The notes below the pieces were generated by a model. It did not search any database, was not told the origin of the DNA, and saw nothing but the letters and a program-made list of their open reading frames with translations. Positions 1-10,317 of a stretch of DNA of 64,000 nucleotides are shown one piece after another (within the stretch, counting starts at the first letter, position 1; each line of letters starts with the position of its first letter). Source of the DNA: Thauera propionica (GTDB lineage: Bacteria > Pseudomonadota > Gammaproteobacteria > Burkholderiales > Rhodocyclaceae). The position numbers were made by a program, and so were the translations under genes. The stretch covers positions 62,001-126,000 of the forward strand of contig NZ_NOIH01000013.1 of the NCBI RefSeq assembly GCF_002245655.1, in the 5' to 3' direction.

Positions 1-59
1 CCGAGGGAAGTCAGCGCGACGATGAGGACGGCGAGCAGGACGCTGTGCTGTACGGGCAT
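1..59 (-). CDS. Start of an unidentified membrane or exported protein (cut by window edge)
   Basis: A minus-strand ATG at 59 opens a frame that runs off the left edge. The first residues, [19 protein letters not shown], are a short polar start followed by a hydrophobic run, as in a signal peptide or first membrane helix. It begins 10 bases after the stop of the cysteine-cluster gene on the same strand, so the two may be co-transcribed. No strong ribosome site is visible and the fragment is too short to name. Confidence 0.4.
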   Translation of the reverse strand, partial: MPVQHSVLLAVLIVALTSL

Positions 60-69
60 GAAGATCGAT

Positions 70-570
70 TCAGAAGGTGAGCGCGAACCACTCGGTCAGG
101 CTGCGTGTTTCGCCGCTCGCCGCGAGCGCGCGATCGATGACGTCCTGGTTGCCCCACACGACGTCGGCCAGCTCGCCCTGCGCCACGCGCGCCTCGATGT
201 CGCTGCAGTAAAGCCCCAGCTCGCGCTGCACGTAGAAGCCGTAGGTGCGGCAGGCCACGGGTCGGTGTGCATAGACCGGGCAGGCACCGGTTGCGCGGTC
301 GAGCATCGGGCACACGATCGGCACAGTCGCGCCCCGGGCCAGGGTGCCGACCTCGTCCCGGATCGTCAGCAGGCGCTGCGGATCGAGCCCCCGCAAGCCC
401 TCCTTCAGCAGCGCCCATTCCGCGGCCGTCAGACGCGGCACGTCGGCGAGCCGACGGCAGCAGGTATCGCAGCCCTTGCTGCAGGGCCAGTCCGGACGCG
501 CATCGCGTATCGCGCCGACACGGGTGTCGACATCGGCATGGAGACGAAACAGCGGGGATGAGTCGGACAT
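70..570 (-). CDS. YkgJ-type cysteine cluster protein
   Basis: Predicted 166-residue protein. It has the spaced cysteines of the YkgJ/CxxCxxCC family: [12 protein letters not shown] near residues 29-40, [14 protein letters not shown] near 86-99 and CRTYGFY soon after. The family is thought to bind zinc or an iron-sulfur cluster; its cellular role is not established. I chose the ATG at 570 because the longer upstream frame has no family similarity and the cysteine pattern then starts at the usual distance from the N-terminus. It stands alone, divergent from the binding-protein gene at 806. Family is confident, function is not. Confidence 0.8.
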   Translation of the reverse strand: MSDSSPLFRLHADVDTRVGAIRDARPDWPCSKGCDTCCRRLADVPRLTAAEWALLKEGLRGLDPQRLLTIRDEVGTLARGATVPIVCPMLDRATGACPVYAHRPVACRTYGFYVQRELGLYCSDIEARVAQGELADVVWGNQDVIDRALAASGETRSLTEWFALTF

Positions 571-805
571 GGCACGGATGATGAGGGAATGGCCAGGCAT
601 CGGACGAAGCACGTCCGAGGCCGAAAGGCGATGGCCGGGCATTGTAGCGCGCCGGACCGGGCGGCTTTTTATGCGTGCATGTGCTGCAACGCACAACAGA
701 GCCATGCTCCTCAAGTAGAATGCCAGCTCCCGCCGCAACGCCCCGAATTGGGCAGCCTCTCCGCCGCCCGCTGCCGTGGCATCGTCCAGGAAAGACCAGA
801 CCCGA

Positions 806-1927
806 ATGCGCCCGACCCTGCGCCTGATGATCGTTTCGCTGCTCGCTGCGGTGCTGTCGCCCGCCTGGGCGATGTCGGTGACCTTCATCAACCCGGGGCG
901 CGCCAGCGAGACCTTCTGGAATACGTCAGCGCATGCGGCCGAGGCGGCGGCGCGCGCCCTGGGCGTCGACTTCGAACTCATCTACCTCGAACGCCAACAT
1001 CTCGCCGCGCTCGATGTGGTGCGCGAACTCGCGGCACGGTCGGCAGAGCGACGCCCCGACTACGTCATGCTGGTCAATGAAGCCGGCGTGGCCCCCGAAG
1101 CGCTGCGCATCCTCGACGAGGCCGGCCTCAGGACCCTGCTCGTCTACAACGGCATACAGGGGGCACAGGAGCGCGCGCTGGTCGGCACCCCGCGCGATAC
1201 GCACCGCCACTGGCTCGGCTCGATCGAACCGCGCGCAGAGGAGGCCGGCTACCTCACCGCGAAGGCACTCATCGACAAGGGCCGCGAGGCCGGTGCCTTC
1301 GGGCCCGACGGCAAGCTGCATCTGCTGGCAATCGCCGGCGATCGTTCCACGCCGTCATCGATCCGGCGCAGCGAAGGCATGCACAAGGCGGTCGACGAGG
1401 CCGGCGAAGCGGTGCTGGACCAGGAAGTCTTCGGTGCCTTCAGCCGCGAGAAGGCCACGGAGCAGAGCGCCTGGCTGTTCCAGCGCTTTCCGCATGCGCG
1501 TCTGGTGTGGGCGGCAAGCGACCAGATGGCCTTCGGCGCCATGGCGTCGTGGGAAGCGCGCGGCGGACGACCCGGTCGCGACGCCTGGTTCAGCGGCATC
1601 AACACCTCGGGCGAGGCCACCAAGGCACTGCGCGAGGGGCGCCTGACGGCGCTGTCCGGTGGCCACTTCATCCTCGGCGCCTGGGCGGTGGTGATGCTTT
1701 ACGACCATCATCACGGCATCGATTTCGCCGACAGCGAGGGCCTCGAGCTCAGCGCCTCGGTGTTTCCGCTGTTCAGCGTACGCGACGCAGACACCTTCGA
1801 GCGGCGCTACGGGTCGGGCCACTTCGGCACCATCGACTTCCGCCGTTTCAGCAAGGCGCTCAACCCGGAGCTCAAACGCTACGACTTCAGCTTCCGCCAG
1901 TTGCTGGACGGAGCGGAAGCCCGATGA
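806..1927 (+). CDS. Periplasmic sugar-type binding protein paired with a diguanylate cyclase
   Basis: Predicted 373-residue secreted protein. The N-terminus [21 protein letters not shown] is a signal peptide, followed by a periplasmic-binding-protein fold of the LacI/ribose-binding type ([17 protein letters not shown] at the mature start, [13 protein letters not shown] in the C-terminal lobe). The ATG at 806 is preferred over a GTG at 776 because AGGAAAG precedes it and the signal peptide then starts correctly. There is no ABC permease or ATPase nearby. Its stop overlaps the start of a membrane GGDEF protein (ATGA), so the likely job is to present a ligand to that sensor rather than to feed a transporter. 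The ligand is unknown. Confidence 0.8.
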   Translation: MRPTLRLMIVSLLAAVLSPAWAMSVTFINPGRASETFWNTSAHAAEAAARALGVDFELIYLERQHLAALDVVRELAARSAERRPDYVMLVNEAGVAPEALRILDEAGLRTLLVYNGIQGAQERALVGTPRDTHRHWLGSIEPRAEEAGYLTAKALIDKGREAGAFGPDGKLHLLAIAGDRSTPSSIRRSEGMHKAVDEAGEAVLDQEVFGAFSREKATEQSAWLFQRFPHARLVWAASDQMAFGAMASWEARGGRPGRDAWFSGINTSGEATKALREGRLTALSGGHFILGAWAVVMLYDHHHGIDFADSEGLELSASVFPLFSVRDADTFERRYGSGHFGTIDFRRFSKALNPELKRYDFSFRQLLDGAEAR

Positions 1928-3153
1928 GCGAGACTCCCGCCCACTCGATCGCCGCCCGGCTGGCAAGGCGCATCCTGCTCTACGCCACCGCCTGCGCACT
2001 GCTGATCGGCGGCGTCCAGACCCTGCACCTGTGGCAGGAGGTGAAGCAGCGCTTCGCCCGCTCGATCGAGGCAGTCGGCCTGACCCACGTCCCCCTGCTG
2101 TCAGTCGCCGTGTGGGACATCGAACCCGATGCCATCCGGCGCCAGCTGAACCAGCTCGCCAGCCAGCACGCGATCGGCCACGTGCGCCTGGTGACCGACG
2201 TCGGTCGGGTCTTCGAGGCCGGCGACCCGGACGCGCTCGACTACGCCGAGGCGCGCCGCTTCGACGTACCCAATCCGACCCGCCAGGGCGAGCGCATCGG
2301 CACGCTCGAGATCGTGGCCGACACCCGCGCCTTCTACCGCGAGCTGGCGACCACCGTCGGCGTCGGCCTGCTCGGCTACGGCGTGCTGACGCTGTTGATG
2401 TGCGGCATGATTCTGGTCGCCCTGCGGCGCGAACTCGGGCCGCTGCGCCACATCGCCGAGTTCGTCAAGACGCTGTCCCCCGAGCGGCTGACCACGCCGC
2501 TGACGGTCGACCGCGGCCCACGCCACCAGCGCGACGAAATCGACCTCGTCGTCGAGGGCTTCCAGATCCTGCAGCGCGGCATCGACGGCCACATCCGCGA
2601 TCTCGACCATCAGGTGGCCGCACGGACGCGCGATCTCGAAGGCGCACTGGCGTCGATCCGCGCGCTATCGACCACCGACACGCTGACCGGCTGCTTCAAC
2701 CGCCGCCTGTTCGACGAGCGCATCGCCGACGAAGTCGAGCGCGCCGATCGCTATGCGCGGCCGCTCGCTATCGTGTTCGCCGACGCGGACCACTTCAAGC
2801 GCATCAACGACACCTGGGGTCACAACGCCGGCGACGAGGTGCTGCGCGCCTTCAGTGCCAGCCTGAAGGCCCAGGTCCGCGACCACATCGACTGGGTGGT
2901 GCGCTACGGTGGCGAGGAGTTCGTGGTCGTGCTGCCGGAGACCACGCTCGATCAGGCGCGGGCGCTGGCCGAACGGATCCGCGTGGCGGTGGAATCCGAG
3001 CCACTGACGATAAACGACAAGCCGATCCACCTCACCGCGAGCTTCGGCGTTGCGCAGTACTCGCCTGGCGAGGCGCTGGCCGACTGGATCGACCGCGCCG
3101 ACAAATGGCTCTACCTCGCCAAGGAACAGGGACGCAACCGGGTCTGCGGCTGA
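1924..3153 (+). CDS. Membrane diguanylate cyclase (GGDEF) with periplasmic sensor
   Basis: Predicted 409-residue inner-membrane protein. Helix 1 lies about residues 15-33, a periplasmic segment of roughly 110 residues follows, helix 2 lies about 143-165, then a HAMP-like linker, a short coiled coil and a GGDEF domain. The active-site loop reads RYGGEEF near residue 330, so cyclase activity making cyclic di-GMP is expected. The usual RxxD inhibitory site five residues upstream reads DHID, so product inhibition may be absent. Translationally coupled to the upstream binding protein, which probably supplies the ligand signal. A rho-independent terminator follows. Confidence 0.88.
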   Translation: MSETPAHSIAARLARRILLYATACALLIGGVQTLHLWQEVKQRFARSIEAVGLTHVPLLSVAVWDIEPDAIRRQLNQLASQHAIGHVRLVTDVGRVFEAGDPDALDYAEARRFDVPNPTRQGERIGTLEIVADTRAFYRELATTVGVGLLGYGVLTLLMCGMILVALRRELGPLRHIAEFVKTLSPERLTTPLTVDRGPRHQRDEIDLVVEGFQILQRGIDGHIRDLDHQVAARTRDLEGALASIRALSTTDTLTGCFNRRLFDERIADEVERADRYARPLAIVFADADHFKRINDTWGHNAGDEVLRAFSASLKAQVRDHIDWVVRYGGEEFVVVLPETTLDQARALAERIRVAVESEPLTINDKPIHLTASFGVAQYSPGEALADWIDRADKWLYLAKEQGRNRVCG

Positions 3154-3200
3154 AGCCCGGAACGCAGCGCCCACCCTGGCCGCCCGCTGGCGGCAGCCAA

Positions 3201-3229
3201 AAAAACGCCGGCACAGCGGCCGGCGTTTT
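3201..3229. terminator. Bidirectional rho-independent terminator
   Basis: AAAAACGCCGGC and GCCGGCGTTTT form a GC-rich stem flanked by A and T runs. It lies between the convergent GGDEF and malate synthase genes and can serve both. Confidence 0.85.
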
Positions 3230-3249
3230 CGTTCGAAGCCTGAGGTCGA

Positions 3250-5433
3250 TCAGGCGCCGACCTTGGCCTTGAAGACCTGGCGGTAGCGGTGCAGCAGCGG
3301 CTCGGTGTAGCCGCTGGGCTGGGCGCAGCCTTCGAAGATCAGCGCGCGGGCGGCCTGGAAAGCCACCGAGTCGTCGAAGTTCGGCGCCATCGGGCGGTAG
3401 GCGGGATCACCGGCATTCTGGCCATCCACCACCGCGGCCATGCGGCGCAGCGTGGCATCGACCTGCTCGGCGCTGACGACACCGTGGCGCAGCCAGTTGG
3501 CGATGTGCTGGCTGGAGATGCGCAGCGTGGCGCGGTCTTCCATCAGGCCGACGTTGTTGATGTCGGGCACCTTCGAGCAACCCACGCCCTGCTCCACCCA
3601 GCGCACGACGTAACCGAGAATGCCCTGGCAGTTGTTGTCCAGTTCCTGCTGGCGGGCCTCGGCACTCCAATCGGCCTGGGCGGCGACCGGCACGGTCAGC
3701 AGGCCGGTGAGAAGCGCATCGCGCTCGGCCGCCAGGTCGATCTTCTCCATCTCCTGCTGGATCGCGGCCACGTTGATCTGGTGGTAGTGCAGCGCGTGCA
3801 GCGTGGCGCCGGTCGGCGACGGCACCCAGGCGGTGTTGGCGCCGGACTTCGGGTGGGCGATCTTCTGCTCGAGCATGGCTGCCATCAGGTCGGGCATGGC
3901 CCACATGCCCTTGCCGATCTGGGCCTTACCGCGCAGACCGGCGGTGAGGCCGACCAGCACGTTGTTGCGCTCGTAGGCCTGGATCCAGGCGCTGGTCTTC
4001 ATGTCGCCCTTGCGGATCATCGGGCCGGCCTCCATGGCGGTGTGCATCTCGTCGCCGGTGCGGTCGAGGAAGCCGGTGTTGATGAAGGCGACGCGGCTCC
4101 TGGCGGCGGCGATGCAGGCCATCAGGTTGATCGAGGTGCGGCGCTCCTCGTCCATGATGCCCATCTTCATCGTGTTGCGCGGCAGGCCCAGCAGGTCCTC
4201 GACGCGACCGAACAGCTCGTCGGAGAAGGCGACTTCGACCGGGCCGTGCATCTTCGGCTTGACGATGTACATGCTGCCGGTGCGCGAGTTGCCCTTGCGC
4301 TTGAGGTCGTGCATCGAGATCAGCGTGGTGACGACGCCGTCGAGGATGCCCTCGGGGATCTCGTTGCCTTCGCCGTCAAGGATGGCCGGGTTGGTCATCA
4401 GGTGGCCGACGTTGCGGATGAAGAGCAGCGAGCGGCCGTGCAGGCGCAGCGTGCCACCGGCCACCGCGGTGTATTCGCGGTCGGCGTTGAGACGGCGGGT
4501 GATGGTCTTGCCGTTCTTTTCCAGGTCTTCGGTCAGCGTGCCTTGCATCAGGCCCAGCCAGTTGCGATAGACCACGACCTTGTCGTCGGCATCGACGGCG
4601 GCGATGGAGTCCTCGCAATCCATGATGGTGGACACGGCGGCTTCCATGACCAGGTCATTGACGCCGGCGGCGTCGGTCTTGCCGATGGCGCCGTTGCGGT
4701 CGATCTGGACGTCGATGTGCAGGCCGTTGTTCTTCAGCAGCACCGAGCTCGGCGCGGCGGCGTCGCCCTGGTAGCCGACCAGCTTCTCGGGCTGCTGCAG
4801 GCCGACGGTGGAACCATTCTTGAGCGTGACGGCGAGCTTGCCATCGACCACGGCGTAGGCGGTCGATTCGGCGTGCGAGGCGCCGACCAGCGGGGCGGCC
4901 TGATCGAGCACGTTGCGCGCGAAGGCGATGACCTTGGCGCCGCGCACCGGGTTGTAGCCCTTGGTCAGTTCGGCGCCGTCGGTCTGCGGGATGGCATCGG
5001 TACCGTACAGCGCGTCATACAGCGAACCCCAGCGCGCGTTGGCGGCGTTCAGCGCGTAGCGGGCGTTCATCACCGGCACGACCAGCTGCGGGCCGGCCTG
5101 CGAGGACAGTTCGCTATCAACGTTGGGGGTGTCGACCTTGACGCCCGTCGGCTGCGGCAACAGGTAGCCGATCGACTCGAGAAAGGCGCGGTAGGCGGCC
5201 ATGTCGGTGACGGGGCCTGGGTGGGCGCGGTGCCACTTGTCGAGCTCGGTCTGCAGGCGGTCACGCTCGGCCAGCAGGGCGCGGTTCTTCGGGGCGAGAT
5301 CGTGTACCAGTGCGTCGAAGCCTTTCCAGAAGGCGGCGACATCTACGCCGGTGCCCGGCAGGGCTTCTTCTTCGATGAAACGCTTCAGATTCGCAGCCAC
5401 CTGCAGGCGATGGCAGTTCACTCTCTCGGTCAT
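3250..5433 (-). CDS. glcB: Malate synthase G
   Basis: Predicted 727-residue enzyme, the normal length for isoform G. It condenses glyoxylate with acetyl-CoA to malate, the second step of the glyoxylate bypass, in the cytoplasm. Family segments visible include the central [12 protein letters not shown], the HGPVEVAF block and, further on, [16 protein letters not shown]. The ATG at 5433 is chosen over a GTG nine bases upstream because AGAGAG sits at a suitable distance. Monocistronic, with its own upstream region of about 260 bases. No isocitrate lyase lies in the window. Confidence 0.96.
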   Translation of the reverse strand: MTERVNCHRLQVAANLKRFIEEEALPGTGVDVAAFWKGFDALVHDLAPKNRALLAERDRLQTELDKWHRAHPGPVTDMAAYRAFLESIGYLLPQPTGVKVDTPNVDSELSSQAGPQLVVPVMNARYALNAANARWGSLYDALYGTDAIPQTDGAELTKGYNPVRGAKVIAFARNVLDQAAPLVGASHAESTAYAVVDGKLAVTLKNGSTVGLQQPEKLVGYQGDAAAPSSVLLKNNGLHIDVQIDRNGAIGKTDAAGVNDLVMEAAVSTIMDCEDSIAAVDADDKVVVYRNWLGLMQGTLTEDLEKNGKTITRRLNADREYTAVAGGTLRLHGRSLLFIRNVGHLMTNPAILDGEGNEIPEGILDGVVTTLISMHDLKRKGNSRTGSMYIVKPKMHGPVEVAFSDELFGRVEDLLGLPRNTMKMGIMDEERRTSINLMACIAAARSRVAFINTGFLDRTGDEMHTAMEAGPMIRKGDMKTSAWIQAYERNNVLVGLTAGLRGKAQIGKGMWAMPDLMAAMLEQKIAHPKSGANTAWVPSPTGATLHALHYHQINVAAIQQEMEKIDLAAERDALLTGLLTVPVAAQADWSAEARQQELDNNCQGILGYVVRWVEQGVGCSKVPDINNVGLMEDRATLRISSQHIANWLRHGVVSAEQVDATLRRMAAVVDGQNAGDPAYRPMAPNFDDSVAFQAARALIFEGCAQPSGYTEPLLHRYRQVFKAKVGA

Positions 5434-5548
5434 GTTACGCACTCTCTGGAATCATTCATGGGATGCACCGCGGCGAAAAACACGCGGGCGACCGCGAGAA
5501 TGCGGCCGATTTGCGCTCGGGTCAAGGCCAAGTCCTCTATAAGACTGC

Positions 5549-5559
5549 TTGCAGTGCAA
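5549..5559. promoter_or_regulatory. Candidate operator upstream of glcB
   Basis: TTGCAGTGCAA is a perfect 11-base inverted repeat (TTGC-N3-GCAA) in the glcB upstream region, about 115 bases from the start codon. Its form resembles sites of short-chain fatty-acid regulators of the RamB/ScfR type that control glyoxylate-cycle genes. Assignment to such a regulator is inference. Confidence 0.35.
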
Positions 5560-5695
5560 TATAAGTCGCTTCTGATGATGCAAAAGCACAACAGCCGCCT
5601 CCAGGCACGCCCTCTCGGGCGGCAGGCGGCGTCTGATGGGCACCGATACCTGCACGGATTCGGGCGCGGACGCGGGGCAGCGGTCGCGTACCCGC

Positions 5696-8497
5696 TCAAG
5701 CCGGCATGACCCGCAGCGCGCAGTACTTGAACTCCGGGATCTTGCCGAACGGGTCGAGCGCCGGCTGGGTCAGCAGGTTGGCCGCGGCCTCGTGGTAGCA
5801 GAACGCCATGAACGCCGAGCCCTGGCGCACGCCTTCGTCGGCGCGCACCTCCAGCTCGAGGCGGCCGCGCCGGGTCTCGAGCACCACCCGCCCGCCCGGG
5901 CGGACGCCGAGCGCGGCGAGATCCGCCGGGTTCATGCCGCACCACGGCACCGGGTCCAGCGCGTCTAGCACGTCGGCGCGGCGCGTCATGCTACCGGTGT
6001 GCCAGTGTTCCAGCACCCGACCAGTGATCAGCACCATCGGGTAGTCGTCGTCCGGCAGTTCGGCCGCCGGCAGGGGCGACACCGGCACGAAGCGTCCGCG
6101 CCCGCTGGCCGTCGGGAAGGTCTGCTGGAACAGCACGGGCTGCGAGGGTTCCGCCGCCGAGAACTTCGGCGCAACCACCGCACCGTCGTGCACCAGCATG
6201 TCCCAGCTCAGGCCGGCATAGCTCGGCATCGCCTGCGCGAGTTCGGCGAAGACCTCGTGCGGGCCGGCGTAATGCCAGTCCAGGCCGAGCCGGCGCGCCA
6301 TCTCCTGGATGATCCACCAGTCCTGGCGCGCATCGCCAGGCAGCGGCAGCACCGGCTGCGCAAGCTGCACCAGCCGGTCGGTGTTGGTGAAGCTGCCGGT
6401 CTTCTCGTACAGACTGGACGCCGGCAGCACGACGTCGGCCAGCATCGCGGTTTCGGTCAGGAAGATGTCCTGCACCACGAGGTGCTCGAGCTTCGCCAGC
6501 CCCGCCCGTGCGTGGTCAAGGTCAGGGTCTGACATCGCCGGGTTCTCGCCTTCGACGTACATGCCGCGGATACGGCCCTCGCAGGCGGCATCCATGATCT
6601 CGACCACGGTCAGCCCCGGGGTATCCGACAGCGGCGCCTGCCACAGCGCCTCGAAGCGCGCCCGCACCGCGGGCTCGGACACGCGCTGGTAGTCGGGCAG
6701 CATCATCGGGATCAGGCCGGCGTCGGACGCGCCCTGCACGTTGTTCTGCCCGCGCAGCGGATGCAGGCCGGTGCCGGGGCGGCCGATCTGGCCGGTCATC
6801 AGCGCCAGCGCGATCAGGCAGCGCGAGTTGTCGGTGCCGTGCGTGTGCTGCGAAACGCCCATGCCCCAGAAGATGATGCTGTTGGGGCCGCGGGCGTAGG
6901 CGCGCGCCACCTCGCGCACGGTGGCGGCGGGGATGCCGGTGACGGCCTCCATGCGCTCCGGCGGGTACTTCAGCGCGGCGTCTCGGAAAGCCTCGAAGCC
7001 CTCCGTGCGGGCGGCGATGAATTCGGGGTCGGTCAGGCCCTCCTCGATGATCGTGCACGCCATCGACAGCAGCAGCGCCACGTCGGCATCGGGGTGGAAC
7101 TGCAGGAAGCGCCAGGCATGGCGGGCGAGCGGCGTCTCGCGCGGGTCCATCATCACCAGCTTCATGCCGCGTTCCGCAGCGTTCTTGATGAAGCTCGCCG
7201 CGACCGGGTGGTTGGCCGCCGGGTTGGCACCAATGACGATGGCGAGGCCGGCGAAGTCGACGTCGCGCACGGGGTTGGACACCGCGCCCGAGCCGATGCC
7301 TTCGAGCAGCGCCGCCACCGACGACGCATGGCACAGCCGCGTGCAGTGGTCGACGTTGTGCGTGCCGAAACCGGTGCGCACCAGCTTCTGGAACAGGTAG
7401 GCCTCCTCGTTGCTGCCCTTGGCCGAACCGAATCCGGCCAGCGCGTGCGGCCCGTGCGCCTCCTTGATGCGGCGCAGGCCGGCGGCGGCGAAGTCGAGCG
7501 CCTCTTCCCAGCTCGCCTCGCGGAAGGCGGCCAGCGGACTGGCCGGGTCGAGATTGACGCCCTTCGGGATGCCCGGCTTGCGGATCAGCGGCACTGTCAG
7601 GCGCTGGCGGTTGCGGCTGTAGGTGAAACCGTAGCGGCCCTTCACGCACAGGCGGCCGGCATTGGCCGGACCGTCGCGGCCCTCGGCGAAGACGATCTTC
7701 TGCGCCGCGCCCTCGCCCGCGACGTGGTAGCTCACCTGGCAGCCGACGCCGCAGTAGGGGCACAACGAATCGACGCGCTTGGTCGGCACCCAGTTGCTCG
7801 CCGCCGGGGTCTCCCGCGGCTCGGCCAGCGCCGTCGTCGCGGTCACGGCCGGCGCCAGCGCGCCGGTCGGGCAGGCCTGCACACATTCGCCACACCCGAC
7901 ACAGCTCGACGCCCCCATTGCTGTATCAAAATCGAACACTATCTTCGACTCGGCGCCACGGTGCGCGTAACCGATAACGTCATTGACCTGGATCTCGCGG
8001 CAGGCGCGCAGGCAGCGGTTGCACTGGATGCAGGCGGACAGATCGACCGCAATGCCCGGATGGCTAGCATCCGCCGGCGGCTGTTCGCGCGCCTCGAAGC
8101 GGCTGCCGCTGACGCCGAGTTCGCGGCACCAGTGGGCGAGTTCGGAATCCGGCTTCTCGGCCGTGGCCGGCACGTCGGCGCGCAGCAACTCCAGCACCAT
8201 GCGCTGCGAGGCCCGCGCGCGCGCGCTGGCGGACTGCACCTTCATGCCCGCCTTCGGCGCACGGCAGCACGACGGCGCCAGCACGCGCTCGCCGTCGATC
8301 TCGACCACGCAGGCGCGGCAGTTGCCGTCGGCGCGCATGCCGTCCGTGTAGCACAGGTGCGGAATGTCGACGCCGGCGCGGCGCGCGGCGAGCAGAATGG
8401 ATTCGCCCGGCGCAGCCTCGACCGGGCGGCCGTCGAGTTCGAAGCGGATGGTGTCGGCCGCCGCAGGGGCGGCGCTGTCCTGGATCGCGACGCTCAT
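5696..8497 (-). CDS. fdhA: NAD-dependent formate dehydrogenase, molybdenum alpha subunit
   Basis: Predicted 933-residue cytoplasmic enzyme oxidising formate to CO2. In order: an N-terminal [2Fe-2S] domain (CYTDGMRADGNCRAC near 49-63), the NuoG-type His/Cys cluster site around HWCREL, two ferredoxin-like 4Fe-4S motifs (CIQCNRCLRACR and CVGCGECVQACP), the CPYCGVGC motif of the molybdopterin domain, and the active-site segment HCTRLCH, where Cys-His replaces the selenocysteine form. The C-terminal Mo-pterin domain ends normally. Its ATG overlaps the stop of the beta subunit gene, so the two are one operon. The ORF can be extended upstream but that would run inside the beta gene. Confidence 0.95.
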   Translation of the reverse strand: MSVAIQDSAAPAAADTIRFELDGRPVEAAPGESILLAARRAGVDIPHLCYTDGMRADGNCRACVVEIDGERVLAPSCCRAPKAGMKVQSASARARASQRMVLELLRADVPATAEKPDSELAHWCRELGVSGSRFEAREQPPADASHPGIAVDLSACIQCNRCLRACREIQVNDVIGYAHRGAESKIVFDFDTAMGASSCVGCGECVQACPTGALAPAVTATTALAEPRETPAASNWVPTKRVDSLCPYCGVGCQVSYHVAGEGAAQKIVFAEGRDGPANAGRLCVKGRYGFTYSRNRQRLTVPLIRKPGIPKGVNLDPASPLAAFREASWEEALDFAAAGLRRIKEAHGPHALAGFGSAKGSNEEAYLFQKLVRTGFGTHNVDHCTRLCHASSVAALLEGIGSGAVSNPVRDVDFAGLAIVIGANPAANHPVAASFIKNAAERGMKLVMMDPRETPLARHAWRFLQFHPDADVALLLSMACTIIEEGLTDPEFIAARTEGFEAFRDAALKYPPERMEAVTGIPAATVREVARAYARGPNSIIFWGMGVSQHTHGTDNSRCLIALALMTGQIGRPGTGLHPLRGQNNVQGASDAGLIPMMLPDYQRVSEPAVRARFEALWQAPLSDTPGLTVVEIMDAACEGRIRGMYVEGENPAMSDPDLDHARAGLAKLEHLVVQDIFLTETAMLADVVLPASSLYEKTGSFTNTDRLVQLAQPVLPLPGDARQDWWIIQEMARRLGLDWHYAGPHEVFAELAQAMPSYAGLSWDMLVHDGAVVAPKFSAAEPSQPVLFQQTFPTASGRGRFVPVSPLPAAELPDDDYPMVLITGRVLEHWHTGSMTRRADVLDALDPVPWCGMNPADLAALGVRPGGRVVLETRRGRLELEVRADEGVRQGSAFMAFCYHEAAANLLTQPALDPFGKIPEFKYCALRVMPA

Positions 8498-10191
8498 TGC
8501 GCGCCCTCCTTCTCGGTCGTGACCGGGGCGCCCACCTCGTGCGGGAAGAAGCGCAGCACCGATCGCATCGGGTTCGGCGCGGCCTGTCCCAGGCCGCAGA
8601 TCGAGGCGTCCATCATCGCCTGCCCCAGTTCGTCGAGCAGGCCGGCGTCCCATTTCGGCGCAGCCATCAGGCGCGCGGCCTTGTCGGTGCCAACGCGACA
8701 CGGCGTGCACTGGCCGCAGGACTCATGCGCGAAGAAGTGCATCGCGTTCTCGGCCAGCAGGCGCGCCTTGTCGTACTGGGAGAACACGACGATGGCCGCC
8801 GAGCCGATGAAGCAGCCATAGGGCGCCAGCGTGTCGAAATCGAGCGGCACATCGGCCAGGCTGGCCGGCAGGATGCCGCCCGACGCACCGCCGGGAAAGT
8901 AGCCGTACAGCTCGTGTCCGGGCAGCATGCCGCCGCAATGCTCGTCGATGAGCTGGCGCAGCGTGATGCCGGCATCGGTGACCACCACGCCGGGCAAGGC
9001 CACCCGGCCGCTGACCGAGAAACTGCGCAGTCCCTTGCGCCCGTTGCGGCCGCGGCCATCGAGCCAGTCCTTGCCCTCCAGGCTGTACTCGACGATGTTG
9101 CGCACCCACCATAGCGTCTCGGGGTTATGCACCAGCGTCGGGCGGCCGAACACGCCGACCTCCGCCACATAGGGCGGACGCAGGCGCGGCATGCCTCGCT
9201 TGCCCTCGATGGACTCGATCATGCCCGACTCCTCGCCGCATACGTAGGCACCCGCGCCGCGGCGTACCTCGATCGGCGGCAGGTCGGGCCAGGCGGCGCG
9301 CACCTTGTCGAGTTCGGCATGCAGCATATGGCGCAGGGCCGGGTATTCGTCGCGGATGTAGATCCAGATCGCCGCGATGCCGACCACACGGGCAGCGATC
9401 AGCATGCCTTCGATGAAGCGGTGCGGATCGCTGCCGAGGTAATGGCGGTCCTTGAAGGTGCCCGGCTCGCCCTCGTCGATGTTCACCGCCATGTTGCGCG
9501 GCGCCGGCTGGGCCATCACCGAGCGCCACTTGCGCGCGGACGGAAAGCCCGCGCCCCCCAGCCCGCGCAGGCTGGCAGCCTCCAGGGCGGTAATGATCTC
9601 CTCGCCACTGCGCGCGCCCTCGCGCACCGCCTCGAACAGGCGATAGCCGCCGGCCGCACGGTAGGCGTCGAAATCGACGATCACGGGCGGCGGCTCGGTG
9701 CGCTCGCCGGACGCGACCACCGCGGCCACGGTGTCCACATCCGCCTTCACCACCGGGTTCTGGCCGACAACGGCCACCGGCGCGCAATCACAGCGACCGA
9801 CACAGGGCACGCGCTGCACCCGAACACCAGTGCCGAGCCGACCCGCCAGCGCCTGCGCGAGCTCGACGCCGCCGTGCATCGCGCAGGTCAGGGAATCGCA
9901 CACCCGCACCGTCAGCGCCGGTGGAGGGGTCTGGCCCTCGCCGACGACATCGAAGTGGTGATAGAAGGTCGCGACCTCGAACACCTCGGCGCGCGCCAGC
10001 TTCATGGCTTCGGCCAGCGCTGCGAGATGATCGGCAAACAGCGCGCCATGCGCGTCCTGCAGGCGGTGCAGGTATTCGATCAGGCGGTCGCGGCGCGGGG
10101 TCTCGCCGTCGATCGCGGCGCGGGCCGCGGCAAGCGCGGCGTCGGGCAGGGGCGGACGCGTCGGTCCGCGCGCGCCTTTCTGGGGGGGCAT
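8494..10191 (-). CDS. fdhB: Formate dehydrogenase flavoprotein: fused gamma (NuoE-like) and beta (NuoF-like) subunit
   Basis: Predicted 565-residue diaphorase subunit passing electrons from the alpha subunit to NAD+. Residues about 1-150 are a NuoE/FdsG-type thioredoxin-like [2Fe-2S] domain (CDSLTCAMHGG, then CVGRCDCAP). The rest is NuoF/FdsB-like with RGLGGAGFPSARKW for NADH/FMN binding and ESCGQCTPCRVGT for the 4Fe-4S cluster. In many relatives these are two genes, so the fusion explains why no separate fdsG is present. Start fixed by AAGGAGA just upstream of ATG 10191. No fdhD, FdsC or FdsD-like gene is seen next to it. Confidence 0.93.
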   Translation of the reverse strand: MPPQKGARGPTRPPLPDAALAAARAAIDGETPRRDRLIEYLHRLQDAHGALFADHLAALAEAMKLARAEVFEVATFYHHFDVVGEGQTPPPALTVRVCDSLTCAMHGGVELAQALAGRLGTGVRVQRVPCVGRCDCAPVAVVGQNPVVKADVDTVAAVVASGERTEPPPVIVDFDAYRAAGGYRLFEAVREGARSGEEIITALEAASLRGLGGAGFPSARKWRSVMAQPAPRNMAVNIDEGEPGTFKDRHYLGSDPHRFIEGMLIAARVVGIAAIWIYIRDEYPALRHMLHAELDKVRAAWPDLPPIEVRRGAGAYVCGEESGMIESIEGKRGMPRLRPPYVAEVGVFGRPTLVHNPETLWWVRNIVEYSLEGKDWLDGRGRNGRKGLRSFSVSGRVALPGVVVTDAGITLRQLIDEHCGGMLPGHELYGYFPGGASGGILPASLADVPLDFDTLAPYGCFIGSAAIVVFSQYDKARLLAENAMHFFAHESCGQCTPCRVGTDKAARLMAAPKWDAGLLDELGQAMMDASICGLGQAAPNPMRSVLRFFPHEVGAPVTTEKEGAQ

Positions 10192-10317
10192 GGCTGAAGT
10201 CTCCTTAGTGCGGTTCTCACAGGACCAAGCAGTTTTGGTGCCAGACGAACGCGAAGACGCACCGCGACACTCCCCGGGGATGCGCCACCCTGCGCCCACT
10301 TCGGCGCCGGTTCCGCA

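Noticed and set aside
3289-5709. A very long open frame on the + strand opposite malate synthase (about 800 codons)
   Set aside because: It is the mirror of a high-GC gene, with Gly/Ala/Val/His-rich translation and no domain. glcB on the minus strand is certain.
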